Origin: Streptomyces sp. HUAS 15-9
Lineage (GTDB): Bacteria; Actinomycetota; Actinomycetes; Streptomycetales; Streptomycetaceae
NCBI RefSeq assembly: GCF_025642155.1
Contig: NZ_CP106798.1
Span: forward strand, 2,542,001 to 2,606,000
DNA: 64,000 nucleotides
Direction: 5' to 3'
The position numbers and the translations under genes were made by a program. The notes under the pieces are model-generated. The model made no database searches. It worked only from the letters and a program-made list of their open reading frames with translations, and was not told where the DNA came from. Shown piece by piece: positions 43,493 through 51,544 of this stretch (positions within the stretch are counted from its first letter, which is position 1; every line of letters starts with the position of its first letter).

Positions 43493-44755
43493 ATGACCGA
43501 GACCCAGGAGAGCACCTCTCCCACCCGCCGTTCGCTGATCGGCTGGGGCGGCGCCGGGCTCGCGCTCGGTGCCGCCGCGGCCGGCGGTGCGGTGGCGATG
43601 GCCAGGACCGGCGACGACGTGGACCCGGTCGCCGCCGAGGCGGGCGCCGCGGTGGAGTTCCACGGCACCCACCAGGCGGGCATCGCCACGCCGGTACAGG
43701 ACCGGCTGCACTTCGCCGCGTTCGACGTGCAGACCGAGGACCGCGCCGAGTTCGTGCAGATGCTGAAGGACTGGACGGCGGCCGCGCACCGGATGACCGC
43801 CGGGAAGGCGGTCGGCGAGGGCGCGTACGGCGGACTGGCCGAGGCACCGCCGGACGACACCGGTGAGGCGCTGGGCCTCAAGCCGTCGCGGCTGACGCTG
43901 ACGATCGGCTTCGGCCCGTCGCTGTTCGAGAAGTTCGGACTGGCGGACCGGCGGCCCGAGGCACTTGTGGACCTGCCGAAGTTCCCCGGCGACAACCTCG
44001 ACCGCACCCGCACCGGCGGCGACCTGTGCGTCCAGGCCTGCGCGGACGACCCGCAGGTCGCCGTGCACGCGATCCGCAACCTGGCCCGCATCGGCTTCGG
44101 CAAGGTCGTCATCCGCTGGTCGCAGCTCGGCTTCGGCAAGACCTCCTCGACCACGCCGGACGCCCAGACCCCGCGCAATCTCATGGGGTTCAAGGACGGC
44201 ACGCGCAACATCGCGGGGACGGAGACGGACCGGCTGAAGAAGTACGTCTGGGTCGGCGAGGGCGACGGCGGCAAGAACTCGGCGTGGATGACCGGTGGGT
44301 CGTATCTGGTCGCGCGGCGCATCCGGATGCACATCGAGACCTGGGACCGCACCTCGCTGCAGGAGCAGGAGGACATCTTCGGCCGCGACAAGGGCGAGGG
44401 CGCGCCGGTCGGCAAGGCCAAGGAGCACGACAAGCCGTTCCTGAAGGCGATGAAGCCGGACGCGCACGTGCGTCTCGCGCACCCCGACTCCAACAACGGG
44501 ATCACGATCCTGCGCCGGGGCTACTCCTTCACGGACGGCACGGACGGGCTCGGGCGTCTGGACGCGGGGCTGTTCTTCCTGGCCTACCAGCGTGACGTGC
44601 GCAAGGCGTTCATCCCGCTGCAGCGGCAGCTGTCGGCGAAGGACGCGCTCAACGAGTACATCCAGCATGTGGGTTCGGCGGTGTTCGCGGTTCCGCCCGG
44701 TGTCCGGGACAAGCGCGACTGGTGGGGCCGGACGCTGTTCTCCGAGGAGGCGTGA
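43493..44755 (+). CDS. efeB: EfeB, Tat-exported DyP-type haem peroxidase
   Basis: The 420-residue protein has a Tat signal (SPTRRSLIGWGGAGLALGAAA, twin Arg at 12-13), then the dye-decolourising peroxidase fold. The GXXDG motif is present as GFKDGTRNI (catalytic Asp) near residue 239, with ARRIRMHIETWD and a YSFTDGTDGLGRLDAGLFFLAYQRD end. In EFE systems it oxidises ferrous iron or acts on haem outside the membrane. It is spaced 11 bp from efeO and 3 bp from efeU, a tight operon. Confidence 0.95.
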   Translation: MTETQESTSPTRRSLIGWGGAGLALGAAAAGGAVAMARTGDDVDPVAAEAGAAVEFHGTHQAGIATPVQDRLHFAAFDVQTEDRAEFVQMLKDWTAAAHRMTAGKAVGEGAYGGLAEAPPDDTGEALGLKPSRLTLTIGFGPSLFEKFGLADRRPEALVDLPKFPGDNLDRTRTGGDLCVQACADDPQVAVHAIRNLARIGFGKVVIRWSQLGFGKTSSTTPDAQTPRNLMGFKDGTRNIAGTETDRLKKYVWVGEGDGGKNSAWMTGGSYLVARRIRMHIETWDRTSLQEQEDIFGRDKGEGAPVGKAKEHDKPFLKAMKPDAHVRLAHPDSNNGITILRRGYSFTDGTDGLGRLDAGLFFLAYQRDVRKAFIPLQRQLSAKDALNEYIQHVGSAVFAVPPGVRDKRDWWGRTLFSEEA

Positions 44756-44758
44756 CCC

Positions 44759-45613
44759 GTGTTCTCCAACTATCTGATCGGCCTGCGCGAGGGTCTTGAG
44801 GCGTCGCTCGTCGTCTGCATCCTGATCGCCTACCTGGTCAAGACGGACCGCAAGGACGCCCTCAAGCCCATCTGGATCGGCATCGGCACCGCCGTCGCCA
44901 TCGCCATGGGCTTCGGGTTCGCCCTCGAATTCGGTTCGCAGGAGCTGACGTTCGAGGCGCAGGAGGCGCTCGGCGGGTCGCTGTCCGTCATCGCGGTGGG
45001 CCTGGTGACGTGGATGGTCTTCTGGATGCGGCGCACCGCCCGGCACCTGAAGGCGGAGCTGCACGGCAAGCTGGACGCGGCGCTGGCGATGGGCACCGGC
45101 GCGCTGGTCGCGACCGCGTTCCTGGCCGTCGGCCGGGAGGGTCTGGAGACCGCGCTGTTCGTGTGGGCGTCGGTGCACGCGGCCAGCGACGGCACGCCGC
45201 GCCCGCTGGTCGGCGTGGCCCTCGGCCTACTCACCGCGGTGCTCCTGGGCTGGCTGTTCTACCGCGGCGCGCTGAAGATCAACCTGGCCAAGTTCTTCAC
45301 CTGGACCGGCGGCATGCTGGTCGTCGTCGCCGCGGGCGTGCTGGCCTACGGCTTCCACGACCTCCAGGAGGCCAACTGGATCCCCGGCATCCGGAACCAG
45401 GCCTTCGACATCAGCGACACCATCGAGCCGGACAGCTGGTACGGCACGCTCCTCAAGGGCGTGTTCAACTTCCAGCCCGACCCGACCGTCGTCCAGGTCA
45501 CGGTATGGCTCCTGTACCTGATCCCGACACTGGCCGTCTTCCTCGCCCCGACGGGCCTCCTCACCCGCAAGACCCCACAGCCGACACCTCCGGCGGTCCG
45601 CGACAAGGTCTGA
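44759..45613 (+). CDS. efeU: EfeU, iron permease (FTR1 family)
   Basis: The 284-residue, seven-helix protein carries both REGLE motifs of the FTR1 family: GLREGLEASLVV in helix 1 and VGREGLETALFVW in helix 4. Their glutamates form the iron path. GTG 44759 starts 3 bp after the efeB stop. The order here is efeO-efeB-efeU, with the permease last. A strong hairpin terminator follows. Confidence 0.95.
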   Translation: MFSNYLIGLREGLEASLVVCILIAYLVKTDRKDALKPIWIGIGTAVAIAMGFGFALEFGSQELTFEAQEALGGSLSVIAVGLVTWMVFWMRRTARHLKAELHGKLDAALAMGTGALVATAFLAVGREGLETALFVWASVHAASDGTPRPLVGVALGLLTAVLLGWLFYRGALKINLAKFFTWTGGMLVVVAAGVLAYGFHDLQEANWIPGIRNQAFDISDTIEPDSWYGTLLKGVFNFQPDPTVVQVTVWLLYLIPTLAVFLAPTGLLTRKTPQPTPPAVRDKV

Positions 45614-45656
45614 CAGGAATGCCTGACAAGGTCTGGCAAGGCACCGGAGAGCAACG

Positions 45657-45694
45657 GCGGGGTCGCCCGGGCCACGGGGCCGGGCGACCCCGCC
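45657..45694 (+). terminator. Hairpin terminator of efeOBU
   Basis: GGCGGGGTCGCCCGG and CCGGGCGACCCCGCC are perfect 15-bp complements around a short loop. No long T-run. Confidence 0.85.
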
Positions 45695-45800
45695 GTCGTT
45701 CTGCCCGCCAAGCGCCGGGACCAGTACGGGAACCCGCCACCCGCCCGTCGCCCCGCCCCGGTAGGGTTCGGCTCCGGGAAGGGGAAGGTGAAAGCAGCCA

Positions 45801-46802
45801 ATGCGCAGGGATCGCAGGTCTCGTACGCTTCGTAGGTGTGACCGGAACGCACTCAGAGCGGCCTCGTTGGTCGCTTTGTCGCTGACGGCGAGTGGGTGCG
45901 TGGTGGTGCACGGGGAGCGCGAGGTGATTCCCGCCACCACCAAGGCCGAGGCGGCGAAGGCGCTGGCGCGGTTCACTGACGCCTACAACCGGGCGGACCA
46001 GGCGTTCGACAGCTCCCTGGACGCGGACTATGTCACCGGTGCCCTCGGCGACATCGACAGTGCCCGGCTGAAGGCCGGCCATGCGAACAACCCCGGCGGC
46101 AACGCGGCGCACGTGCCGCTGAAGCTGTCGGACGCGAAGTTCACCATCCCCAAGAAGGCGGGCTGGCCCCGCTGGTTCGTCGCCGACACCGCCGCCAACA
46201 AGGGCGGCAGCGCCCGCTGGGTGTTCGTGTTCACCCGCGACAGCCTGTCCGAGCCCTTCCAGGTGGCGTATCTGACGTTGCTCGCCCCGGACAGCGTGCC
46301 CGAGTTCAAGACGGACAAGGACGGCTGGGCCGAGGCCGTACCGGCGACCGCCGCCGAACTCGCCGTCCGCCCGCAGGACCTGAGCCGGCAGTACGCGAGG
46401 TATCTGAACAGCGGCGGCAGCGTCTTCGCGGACGGTGAGCACACCAGCGGCTGGCGCAAGACGCGCGCCGAGGAGGCCCGCAAGCCCGGTCTGGCCACGC
46501 AGTACATCGACGAGCCGCGCACGGACGGCGACTACGCGCCGCTGGCGCTGCGCACCAAGGACGGCGGGGCGCTGGTGTTCTTCGCCACGCACCACTACGA
46601 GAAGGAGACCGCCGCCGCGGGCACGTCCGTCCCGGCCCCGAACAAGGACGTGCAGGCCCTGACGAAGGGCGAGGTGAAGCAGTCGCTGACGCTGGAGTTC
46701 GTCTCCAACGAGGTCGTCCTGGACCCGAAGGCGGGCTCGGGCGACGGCAAGGTGTCGATGGTGGGCCGCATCCAGGGACTGACGGCGGCGCAGGGCGAGT
46801 AG
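45801..46802 (+). CDS. Putative lipoprotein of unknown function
   Basis: The 333-residue protein has a basic N-terminus, hydrophobic segment and lipobox LTASGC near residue 33, so it is predicted to be surface-anchored. The body starts TTKAEAAKALARFTDAYNRADQAFDSSLD and contains WPRWFVADTAANKGGSARWVFVFTRDSL and GGALVFFATHHYEKETAA. This suggests two NTF2-like or cystatin-like halves. I do not recognise a named family. It follows efeU after a terminator, so it is probably transcribed independently, and its stop is 12 bp from a convergent gene. Confidence 0.75.
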   Translation: MRRDRRSRTLRRCDRNALRAASLVALSLTASGCVVVHGEREVIPATTKAEAAKALARFTDAYNRADQAFDSSLDADYVTGALGDIDSARLKAGHANNPGGNAAHVPLKLSDAKFTIPKKAGWPRWFVADTAANKGGSARWVFVFTRDSLSEPFQVAYLTLLAPDSVPEFKTDKDGWAEAVPATAAELAVRPQDLSRQYARYLNSGGSVFADGEHTSGWRKTRAEEARKPGLATQYIDEPRTDGDYAPLALRTKDGGALVFFATHHYEKETAAAGTSVPAPNKDVQALTKGEVKQSLTLEFVSNEVVLDPKAGSGDGKVSMVGRIQGLTAAQGE

Positions 46803-46814
46803 CCGAAGGCGCCC

Positions 46815-47552
46815 TCAGTGGCGCAGGGGCCAGGCCGCCGCCGTGTGGCCGGGTTCCTCGCCGGCGTGCCGGGCGCAGGCGTCGGTCAGCACCTCGAGAA
46901 GGCTGAGCGGGTCGGGCAGGGCATGCTCCGGGCCGCGTACCCAGCGCACCGTCCGGTCGTCGTCACCGGGCAGCCGGGCGGGCGGTACCAGCACATAGGA
47001 GCCCCGGCAGTGCCAGCGCAGCCCCGGGTGCTCGTCCATCGTCTCGGGGTGGCAGTCCAGTTCGCACGGCCACCACTCGTCCTCGTCCTCGGGCGTGCCA
47101 CGGGTGAGGGTGAAGAACAGCATGCGGCCGTCATCGCTCTCGGCGACCGGACCGACCTCGACCCCGGAGCCGAGCAGCCGCTCCAGCGCCTGGGTCCCGG
47201 CCTCCAGGGGGACGTCGAGGACGTCGTGCACCATGCCGGTCGCGGTGATGAAGTTGGCCTGCGGCTGATGCCGGGCCCAGCGTTCGATCTGGGCGCGGTC
47301 GGTGGTGGACTGCGTCTGCCAGGCGAACGACACCGGATGCCGGGCGGGGGTGGGACAGCCGACGCGGTCGCAGGAACAGCCGTAGCCGGGTGCGGGGTGC
47401 GCGGCAGGCGCGAGCGGCAGTCCCGCTCCGGCGGCGGCGAGCAGCAGGGCCTCACGGCCGTCGTCGTCGGCCGTCCCCTGCGGGCGGCGTCCGCGCAGCC
47501 ATTGGGAGAGTTTGCCCTGCCGGCCGGTGCGGCCGCCGAACGTCGCGCTCAT
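46815..47552 (-). CDS. Bifunctional DNA primase/polymerase (prim-pol)-like protein
   Basis: The 245-residue protein contains ALLLAAAGAGLPLAPAAHPAP near residue 35, followed by YGCSCDRVGCPTPARHPVSFAWQTQSTTDRAQIERWARHQPQANFI. That is the usual start of the AEP-like prim-pol domain, with four Cys/His in the CSCDRVGCPTPARH segment. Later RMLFFTLTRGTPEDEDEWWP and DCHPETMDEHPGLRWHCRGSYVLVPPARLP fit a degenerate version. The expected catalytic D-x-D pair is not clear (DVLDVPL is nearest), so activity is doubtful. Streptomyces carry several such stand-alone copies. Confidence 0.75.
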   Translation of the reverse strand: MSATFGGRTGRQGKLSQWLRGRRPQGTADDDGREALLLAAAGAGLPLAPAAHPAPGYGCSCDRVGCPTPARHPVSFAWQTQSTTDRAQIERWARHQPQANFITATGMVHDVLDVPLEAGTQALERLLGSGVEVGPVAESDDGRMLFFTLTRGTPEDEDEWWPCELDCHPETMDEHPGLRWHCRGSYVLVPPARLPGDDDRTVRWVRGPEHALPDPLSLLEVLTDACARHAGEEPGHTAAAWPLRH

Positions 47553-47709
47553 GTATCGCCTCGCCTCGCTCTGCTGCCGACAGCATGCCCCATGCTCCCG
47601 CCGTCCCGTGCGCCGGGGTGGCTTGTCGGGACATACCCGGCTTCCGACCTGCGATTTTCGGTCAGCGCGGGGCGAGTCCACCCAGCGCGTAGTCGACCAG
47701 GGTGTCGGT

Positions 47710-48276
47710 CTAGTCGTACGAGATCGGTCCGGTGCGCTGCAGCCAGCGCTGGGCGAGGGGCGAGACGAACAGCTCCAGGGCGATGCGCGGGTCCACGTCT
47801 GGTCGTACGTGCCCCTGGGTCTGCGCGGAGCGCAGCCGGTCGACGTACAGCTGGAGCTGGGGTTCGAGGAGCTTTCCGACGAACTCGCGGCCGAGCTGCT
47901 CGTTGACCACGCCCTCGGCGGCCAGGGCGCGGGAGGGCGCCCCGAAGCGGGGGTCGAGCAGTTCGTCGACCGTGGCGCGCAGGACGTCCTTGAGGTCGGC
48001 GGCGAGGTCACCGGTGTCCGGGATCTCGTACGGCTCCTGCCCCGCGACCCGCGCCACCTGCTCGCCGAGGTCCAGGAAGGCTTCGAGGAGGACGTCCGCC
48101 TTCGAGCCCCACCAGCGGTAGATGGTCTGCTTGCCGACCCCGGCGCGGGCGGCGATCCCCTCGACGGTGGTCTTCGGGTAGCCGGCCTCCGCGACCAGGG
48201 CGAGGGCGGCGTCGTAGATCGCGCGGCGGGACTTCTCGCTGCGGCGGGTCACGTCGGGGGCGGGCTTCTTGACCAT
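47710..48276 (-). CDS. TetR-family regulator, prematurely terminated
   Basis: The 188-residue protein has an N-terminal helix-turn-helix (TVEGIAARAGVGKQTIYRWWGSKADVLLEAFLDL, about 38-71) and a TetR_C domain. At 47710 an in-frame TAG stops the protein after GPISYD. The frame then continues without interruption for 15 more residues (TDTLVDYALGGLAPR) to a TGA at 47662, which looks like the original C-terminus. A single base change (such as TAC to TAG) would explain it. The missing tail is the last helix, so the protein may still fold. A MITE-like element starts 11 bp upstream of its start codon. Confidence 0.87.
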   Translation of the reverse strand: MVKKPAPDVTRRSEKSRRAIYDAALALVAEAGYPKTTVEGIAARAGVGKQTIYRWWGSKADVLLEAFLDLGEQVARVAGQEPYEIPDTGDLAADLKDVLRATVDELLDPRFGAPSRALAAEGVVNEQLGREFVGKLLEPQLQLYVDRLRSAQTQGHVRPDVDPRIALELFVSPLAQRWLQRTGPISYD

Positions 48277-48286
48277 GGGTCGAGGC

Positions 48287-48476
48287 TAGGGCCTGTCCGG
48301 CGGATCAGGCCGGCTCCAGGCAACGGTGCCTCATCAGCGCAGGTGAGCGAGGCATGGTGCGTCCAGCTGCAAGGCGGAGGAGGGCGTCGACGCGGAGCGT
48401 CGGCAACCGACGACAACGCCGCAGATGGGCGTGTCATGCCCCGCGACTCCGGCATGATCCGCCGGACAAGGCCCTA
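48287..48476. mobile_element. MITE-like element, 190 bp, TA-flanked terminal inverted repeats
   Basis: The left end TAGGGCCTGTCCGGCGGATCA (48287-48307) is the inverted complement of the right end (48455-48476) except for one extra base. The ends begin and finish with TA, as expected if the target duplication is TA (IS630/Tc1-mariner style). The interior has no transposase but shows further structure (GTCGACGCGGAGCGTCGGCAACCGACGAC). I recall closely similar segments scattered in other Streptomyces genomes. It lies between the TetR gene and ddaH and could supply promoter or terminator signals. Confidence 0.75.
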
Positions 48477-48568
48477 ACCAGGAAGACAACCCGTTCGGCA
48501 CACGCGCCCGGTCGGCCGGAACCGCACCATGGGCAGCAACGCCCCCTGCGGTACCGGAGGAGCCCACC

Positions 48569-49393
48569 TTGGCCCTTTCCCGCTGCGCCACACCCCGGCG
48601 CTATCTGATGTGCTCACCCAGGCACTTCGAGGTCACGTACTCCATCAACCCGTGGATGGACCCGCGCAAGCCCGTCGACACACCCCTCGCGGTCGCCCAG
48701 TGGGAACAGCTGCGTGACCTCTACCGCGCCCTCGGCCACACCGTCGAGGAACTCACCCCGGTCCCCGGGCTGCCCGACATGGTGTTCGCGGCCAACGGCG
48801 CCACCGTGGTGGACGGGCGGGTGCTGGGCGCGCGTTTCGCCCACCGGGAGCGGGCCGACGAGGCCGCCGCGCACCTGGACTGGTTCCGCACGCACGGCTT
48901 CACGCGCCTCCACCAGCCCGTCCACGTCAACGAGGGCGAGGGCGACTTCGCCGTCACCGCCTCCTTCGTACTGGCCGGGCGCGGCTTCCGGGCGAGCCCT
49001 CTGTCGCACGGCGAGGCACAGGAGTTCCTCGGCCGCCCGGTGATCGGTCTGGAGCTGGTCGACCCCCGCTACTACCACCTGGACACCGCCCTGGCCGTCC
49101 TCGACGACGCGCGGGACGAGGTCATGTACTACCCGCCCGCGTTCTCGCCGGGCAGCCGGGAGGTGCTGCGGCGATTGTTCCCGGACGCGTTGACCGCCGG
49201 GGACGAGGACGCGGCCGTGTTCGGGCTGAACGCCGTGTCGGACGGTCTGCGCGTGGTGCTGCCGCAGGCGGCGGCCGGGCTGTTCGGGCCGCTGCGGGAG
49301 CGCGGCTTCGAGCCGGTCGGCGTGGATCTGAGCGAACTCCTCAAGGGCGGCGGCAGCGTGAAGTGCTGCACGCAGGAGCTGCGGGAGCAATAG
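48569..49393 (+). CDS. ddaH: Dimethylarginine dimethylaminohydrolase-type amidinohydrolase
   Basis: The 274-residue guanidino-modifying enzyme shows MCSPRHFEV and MVFAANGATVVDG (substrate Asn region). It also has NEGEGDFAV, the catalytic His in YYHLDTALAVLD, and the catalytic Cys in GGGSVKCCTQEL near the end. It would hydrolyse methylated arginine to citrulline and dimethylamine, or act on a related guanidine. TTG 48569 is chosen because GGAGGAG lies seven bases upstream; the next Met (48608) has no such site. The gene is convergent with the Rsm22 gene, 3 bp apart. Confidence 0.85.
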   Translation: MALSRCATPRRYLMCSPRHFEVTYSINPWMDPRKPVDTPLAVAQWEQLRDLYRALGHTVEELTPVPGLPDMVFAANGATVVDGRVLGARFAHRERADEAAAHLDWFRTHGFTRLHQPVHVNEGEGDFAVTASFVLAGRGFRASPLSHGEAQEFLGRPVIGLELVDPRYYHLDTALAVLDDARDEVMYYPPAFSPGSREVLRRLFPDALTAGDEDAAVFGLNAVSDGLRVVLPQAAAGLFGPLRERGFEPVGVDLSELLKGGGSVKCCTQELREQ

Positions 49394-49396
49394 GGG

Positions 49397-50401
49397 CTAC
49401 GGGTGTGACGGGTCGTCATCGTGCGGCGGCCAGGAGTCGCCCCAGTCGGCGTCCCGGGCCGCCTTGTACAGGTCGCCGTGGCGTTTGGTGACCGTCGCGC
49501 GGCGCAACTGCTCCTCCGCCTCACACAGGTCGAGGAGCACCTGGCCCTTGCGGATCTGCGGGCGCCGCACCACGCGGGCGGCGGCCGGGGCGACCGGGAT
49601 ACGGGCGGCGGCGACGTAGCTGAACTTCTCGTCCTCGTACGGCAGTGAGCCGCCCTTGATCTGGCGGTGCAGGGAGGAGCGGCTGACCCGGGCCGAGAAG
49701 TGGCACCAGTCCTCGCCGGGGACAATGGGGCAGGCGGCGCTGTGCGGGCAGGGGGCGGCGACCTGGAATCCGGCGGCGACGAGCCGGTCGCGGGCCTCGA
49801 TGACGCGGGCGTATCCGGCGGGTGTGCCGGCCTCGACGATCACGACGGCCCGCGCGGCGGCAGCGGCGGCGTCGACGAGGGCGGTCCGGTCGGCCTCGGA
49901 GAGTTCGTTGAGGACGTAGGAGACGGTGACGAGATCAGTGCTCTCGATGGTGAGCGCCGCCCCGATACGAGAGCGCTGCCACGTGGCGTCCCGCAGCGCG
50001 GGGTTGGCGGCGGCGATCTCCCGGCCGAGGGCCAGCGCGGGCTCGGCCCAGTCCAGCACGGTCACCGGCCGGACCCCGTCCCAGGTCGCGCTGACGGCCC
50101 AGGTCGCCGCGCCGGTCCCGCCCCCGACGTCGACATGACTGCCGGGCGCCCACCCGGGCACGGCCTCGGCGAACGCCTCCAGCGCCGCGCGCACCGCCTC
50201 GAACGTGGCGGGCATCCGGTACGCGGCGTACGCGGCGACGTCCGCGCGGTCCCGCAGGATGGGCGCGTGGGTCGGGGTCTGCCCCCGGTAGGTGGCGATC
50301 AGCCGCTCCACGGCACCGGTGGCCTGCTTGGGCGGGAGCCCGTCGAGCAGCCCCGCGAGGGCTGCGCGGAGGTTTTCGGCCGGGGAGACGGGGGCGTTCA
50401 C
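49397..50401 (-). CDS. Rsm22-family methyltransferase-like ribosome assembly protein
   Basis: The 334-residue protein has an AdoMet-binding motif VDVGGGTGAATWAVSA (about 91-106), SYVLNELSE and VIVEAGTPAGYARVIEARD. A cysteine cluster CPHSAACPIVPGEDWCHF (about 221-238) is the Fe-S/zinc site described for mitochondrial Rsm22. C-terminal FSYVAAARIP is also typical. The mitochondrial homologue aids small-subunit assembly; the bacterial role is less clear. Start ATG with GCAAGGTG upstream. It lies 12 bp downstream of the serine hydrolase gene on the same strand. Confidence 0.88.
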   Translation of the reverse strand: MNAPVSPAENLRAALAGLLDGLPPKQATGAVERLIATYRGQTPTHAPILRDRADVAAYAAYRMPATFEAVRAALEAFAEAVPGWAPGSHVDVGGGTGAATWAVSATWDGVRPVTVLDWAEPALALGREIAAANPALRDATWQRSRIGAALTIESTDLVTVSYVLNELSEADRTALVDAAAAAARAVVIVEAGTPAGYARVIEARDRLVAAGFQVAAPCPHSAACPIVPGEDWCHFSARVSRSSLHRQIKGGSLPYEDEKFSYVAAARIPVAPAAARVVRRPQIRKGQVLLDLCEAEEQLRRATVTKRHGDLYKAARDADWGDSWPPHDDDPSHP

Positions 50402-50413
50402 CTTGCGATTCTC

Positions 50414-51544
50414 TCAGGTCTCCCGAACCGCCCGGGCCATCCGGGTCGCCGCCCGCGCCCTCGGCCCGCTGTCCGGCGGGCGCCTCCTGGGGTGCACCGT
50501 GTTGGCCAGCAGCACCAGGAACGTGTCCGTGGCCGGGTCCAGGACCAGCGAGGTCCCCGTGAAGCCCGTGTGGCCCGCGGCTCCCCGCCCCGACAGCTCC
50601 CCCATGAACCACGGCTGGTCGACGGCGAAGCCCAGCCCCGGCGGGGTCAGCAGCAGCTCCACGAAGTCGGGGCCGAGGATGCGCGCGGGGCCGTACGAGC
50701 CGCCCGCCAGCAACGCCCGGCCGAAGACCGCCAGATCGCGTCCCGTCGAGAACAGGCCCGCGTGGCCCGCGACCCCGCCCAGCGCCCACGCGTTCTCGTC
50801 GTGGACCACGCCCCGCAGCATCCCCCGGTCCGCCTTGGCCCACGGCCGTCGCTGGTCCTCGGTCGCCGCGGCGCCCCGGCACGGCCCGAAGTCGGTCGCG
50901 GTCATCCCGAGCGGCCTGCTGATCCCCTCGTGCACGAGGACATCGAGGGTGCGTCCGGTGATCCGCTCCAGCACGGCCTGGAGCAGCAGCATGTTCAGGT
51001 CCGAGTAGAGGTACGTCCCCGGTTCGCCCGTCGGCTCCTCGGCCCGCAGCAGGGCGAGGCGGGCCGTGTCGTCCAGGCAGTCGTACAGGGGGAGTTCGGG
51101 GCGCAGCCCGGAGGTGTGGGTGAGCAGTTGCCGGACGGTGGTGCCGTGCGCGGCGGCCCCGCGGTGCTCGGGCAGATAGGCGCCGACGCGCGCGTCGATG
51201 CCGAGCGTGCCCCGCTCGATCTGCTGCACGGCGGCGACGGAGGTGAACAGCTTGGTGAGGGAGGCCAGGTCGAAGGGGGTGTCGACGGTCATCGGAACGC
51301 GGGCTTCGGGCGGCAGTTCGACGCCCTGGTCGGTCTCCGGGTCGTACGACGCGTACCGCGCGGCCCAGCCCGCGGCCTCCTCGACGGCGATGACCGGCCC
51401 ACGTCCGGCCACCACGACGACGCCGGGCGCCCAGGGGTTCTCGCCGGTGGTCAGGTCGTGGACCTCGCGGACGAGGTGGTGCAGTTCCCCGGCGTCGAGC
51501 CCGGCCCGTTCCGGTGTGTCGACGCGGAGCCTCGGTGCGCTCAG
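50414..51544 (-). CDS. Serine hydrolase (class C beta-lactamase-like), probable CTG start
   Basis: The 376-residue protein has the SxxK nucleophile motif LASLTKLFT (about residue 95), the YxN-like YLYSDLNMLL (about 175), and AAGHTGFTGTSLVLDP providing the HTG/KTG motif. This identifies a DD-peptidase/esterase-like hydrolase. No signal peptide is seen. No ATG, GTG or TTG lies near the expected start. The codon CTG at 51544, inside the upstream MFS stop as CTGA and preceded by GGGGGAGGAG, fits position and family alignment (xSAPRLRVDTPERAGL). Translational coupling to the exporter is implied. Confidence 0.82.
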   Translation of the reverse strand: MSAPRLRVDTPERAGLDAGELHHLVREVHDLTTGENPWAPGVVVVAGRGPVIAVEEAAGWAARYASYDPETDQGVELPPEARVPMTVDTPFDLASLTKLFTSVAAVQQIERGTLGIDARVGAYLPEHRGAAAHGTTVRQLLTHTSGLRPELPLYDCLDDTARLALLRAEEPTGEPGTYLYSDLNMLLLQAVLERITGRTLDVLVHEGISRPLGMTATDFGPCRGAAATEDQRRPWAKADRGMLRGVVHDENAWALGGVAGHAGLFSTGRDLAVFGRALLAGGSYGPARILGPDFVELLLTPPGLGFAVDQPWFMGELSGRGAAGHTGFTGTSLVLDPATDTFLVLLANTVHPRRRPPDSGPRARAATRMARAVRET

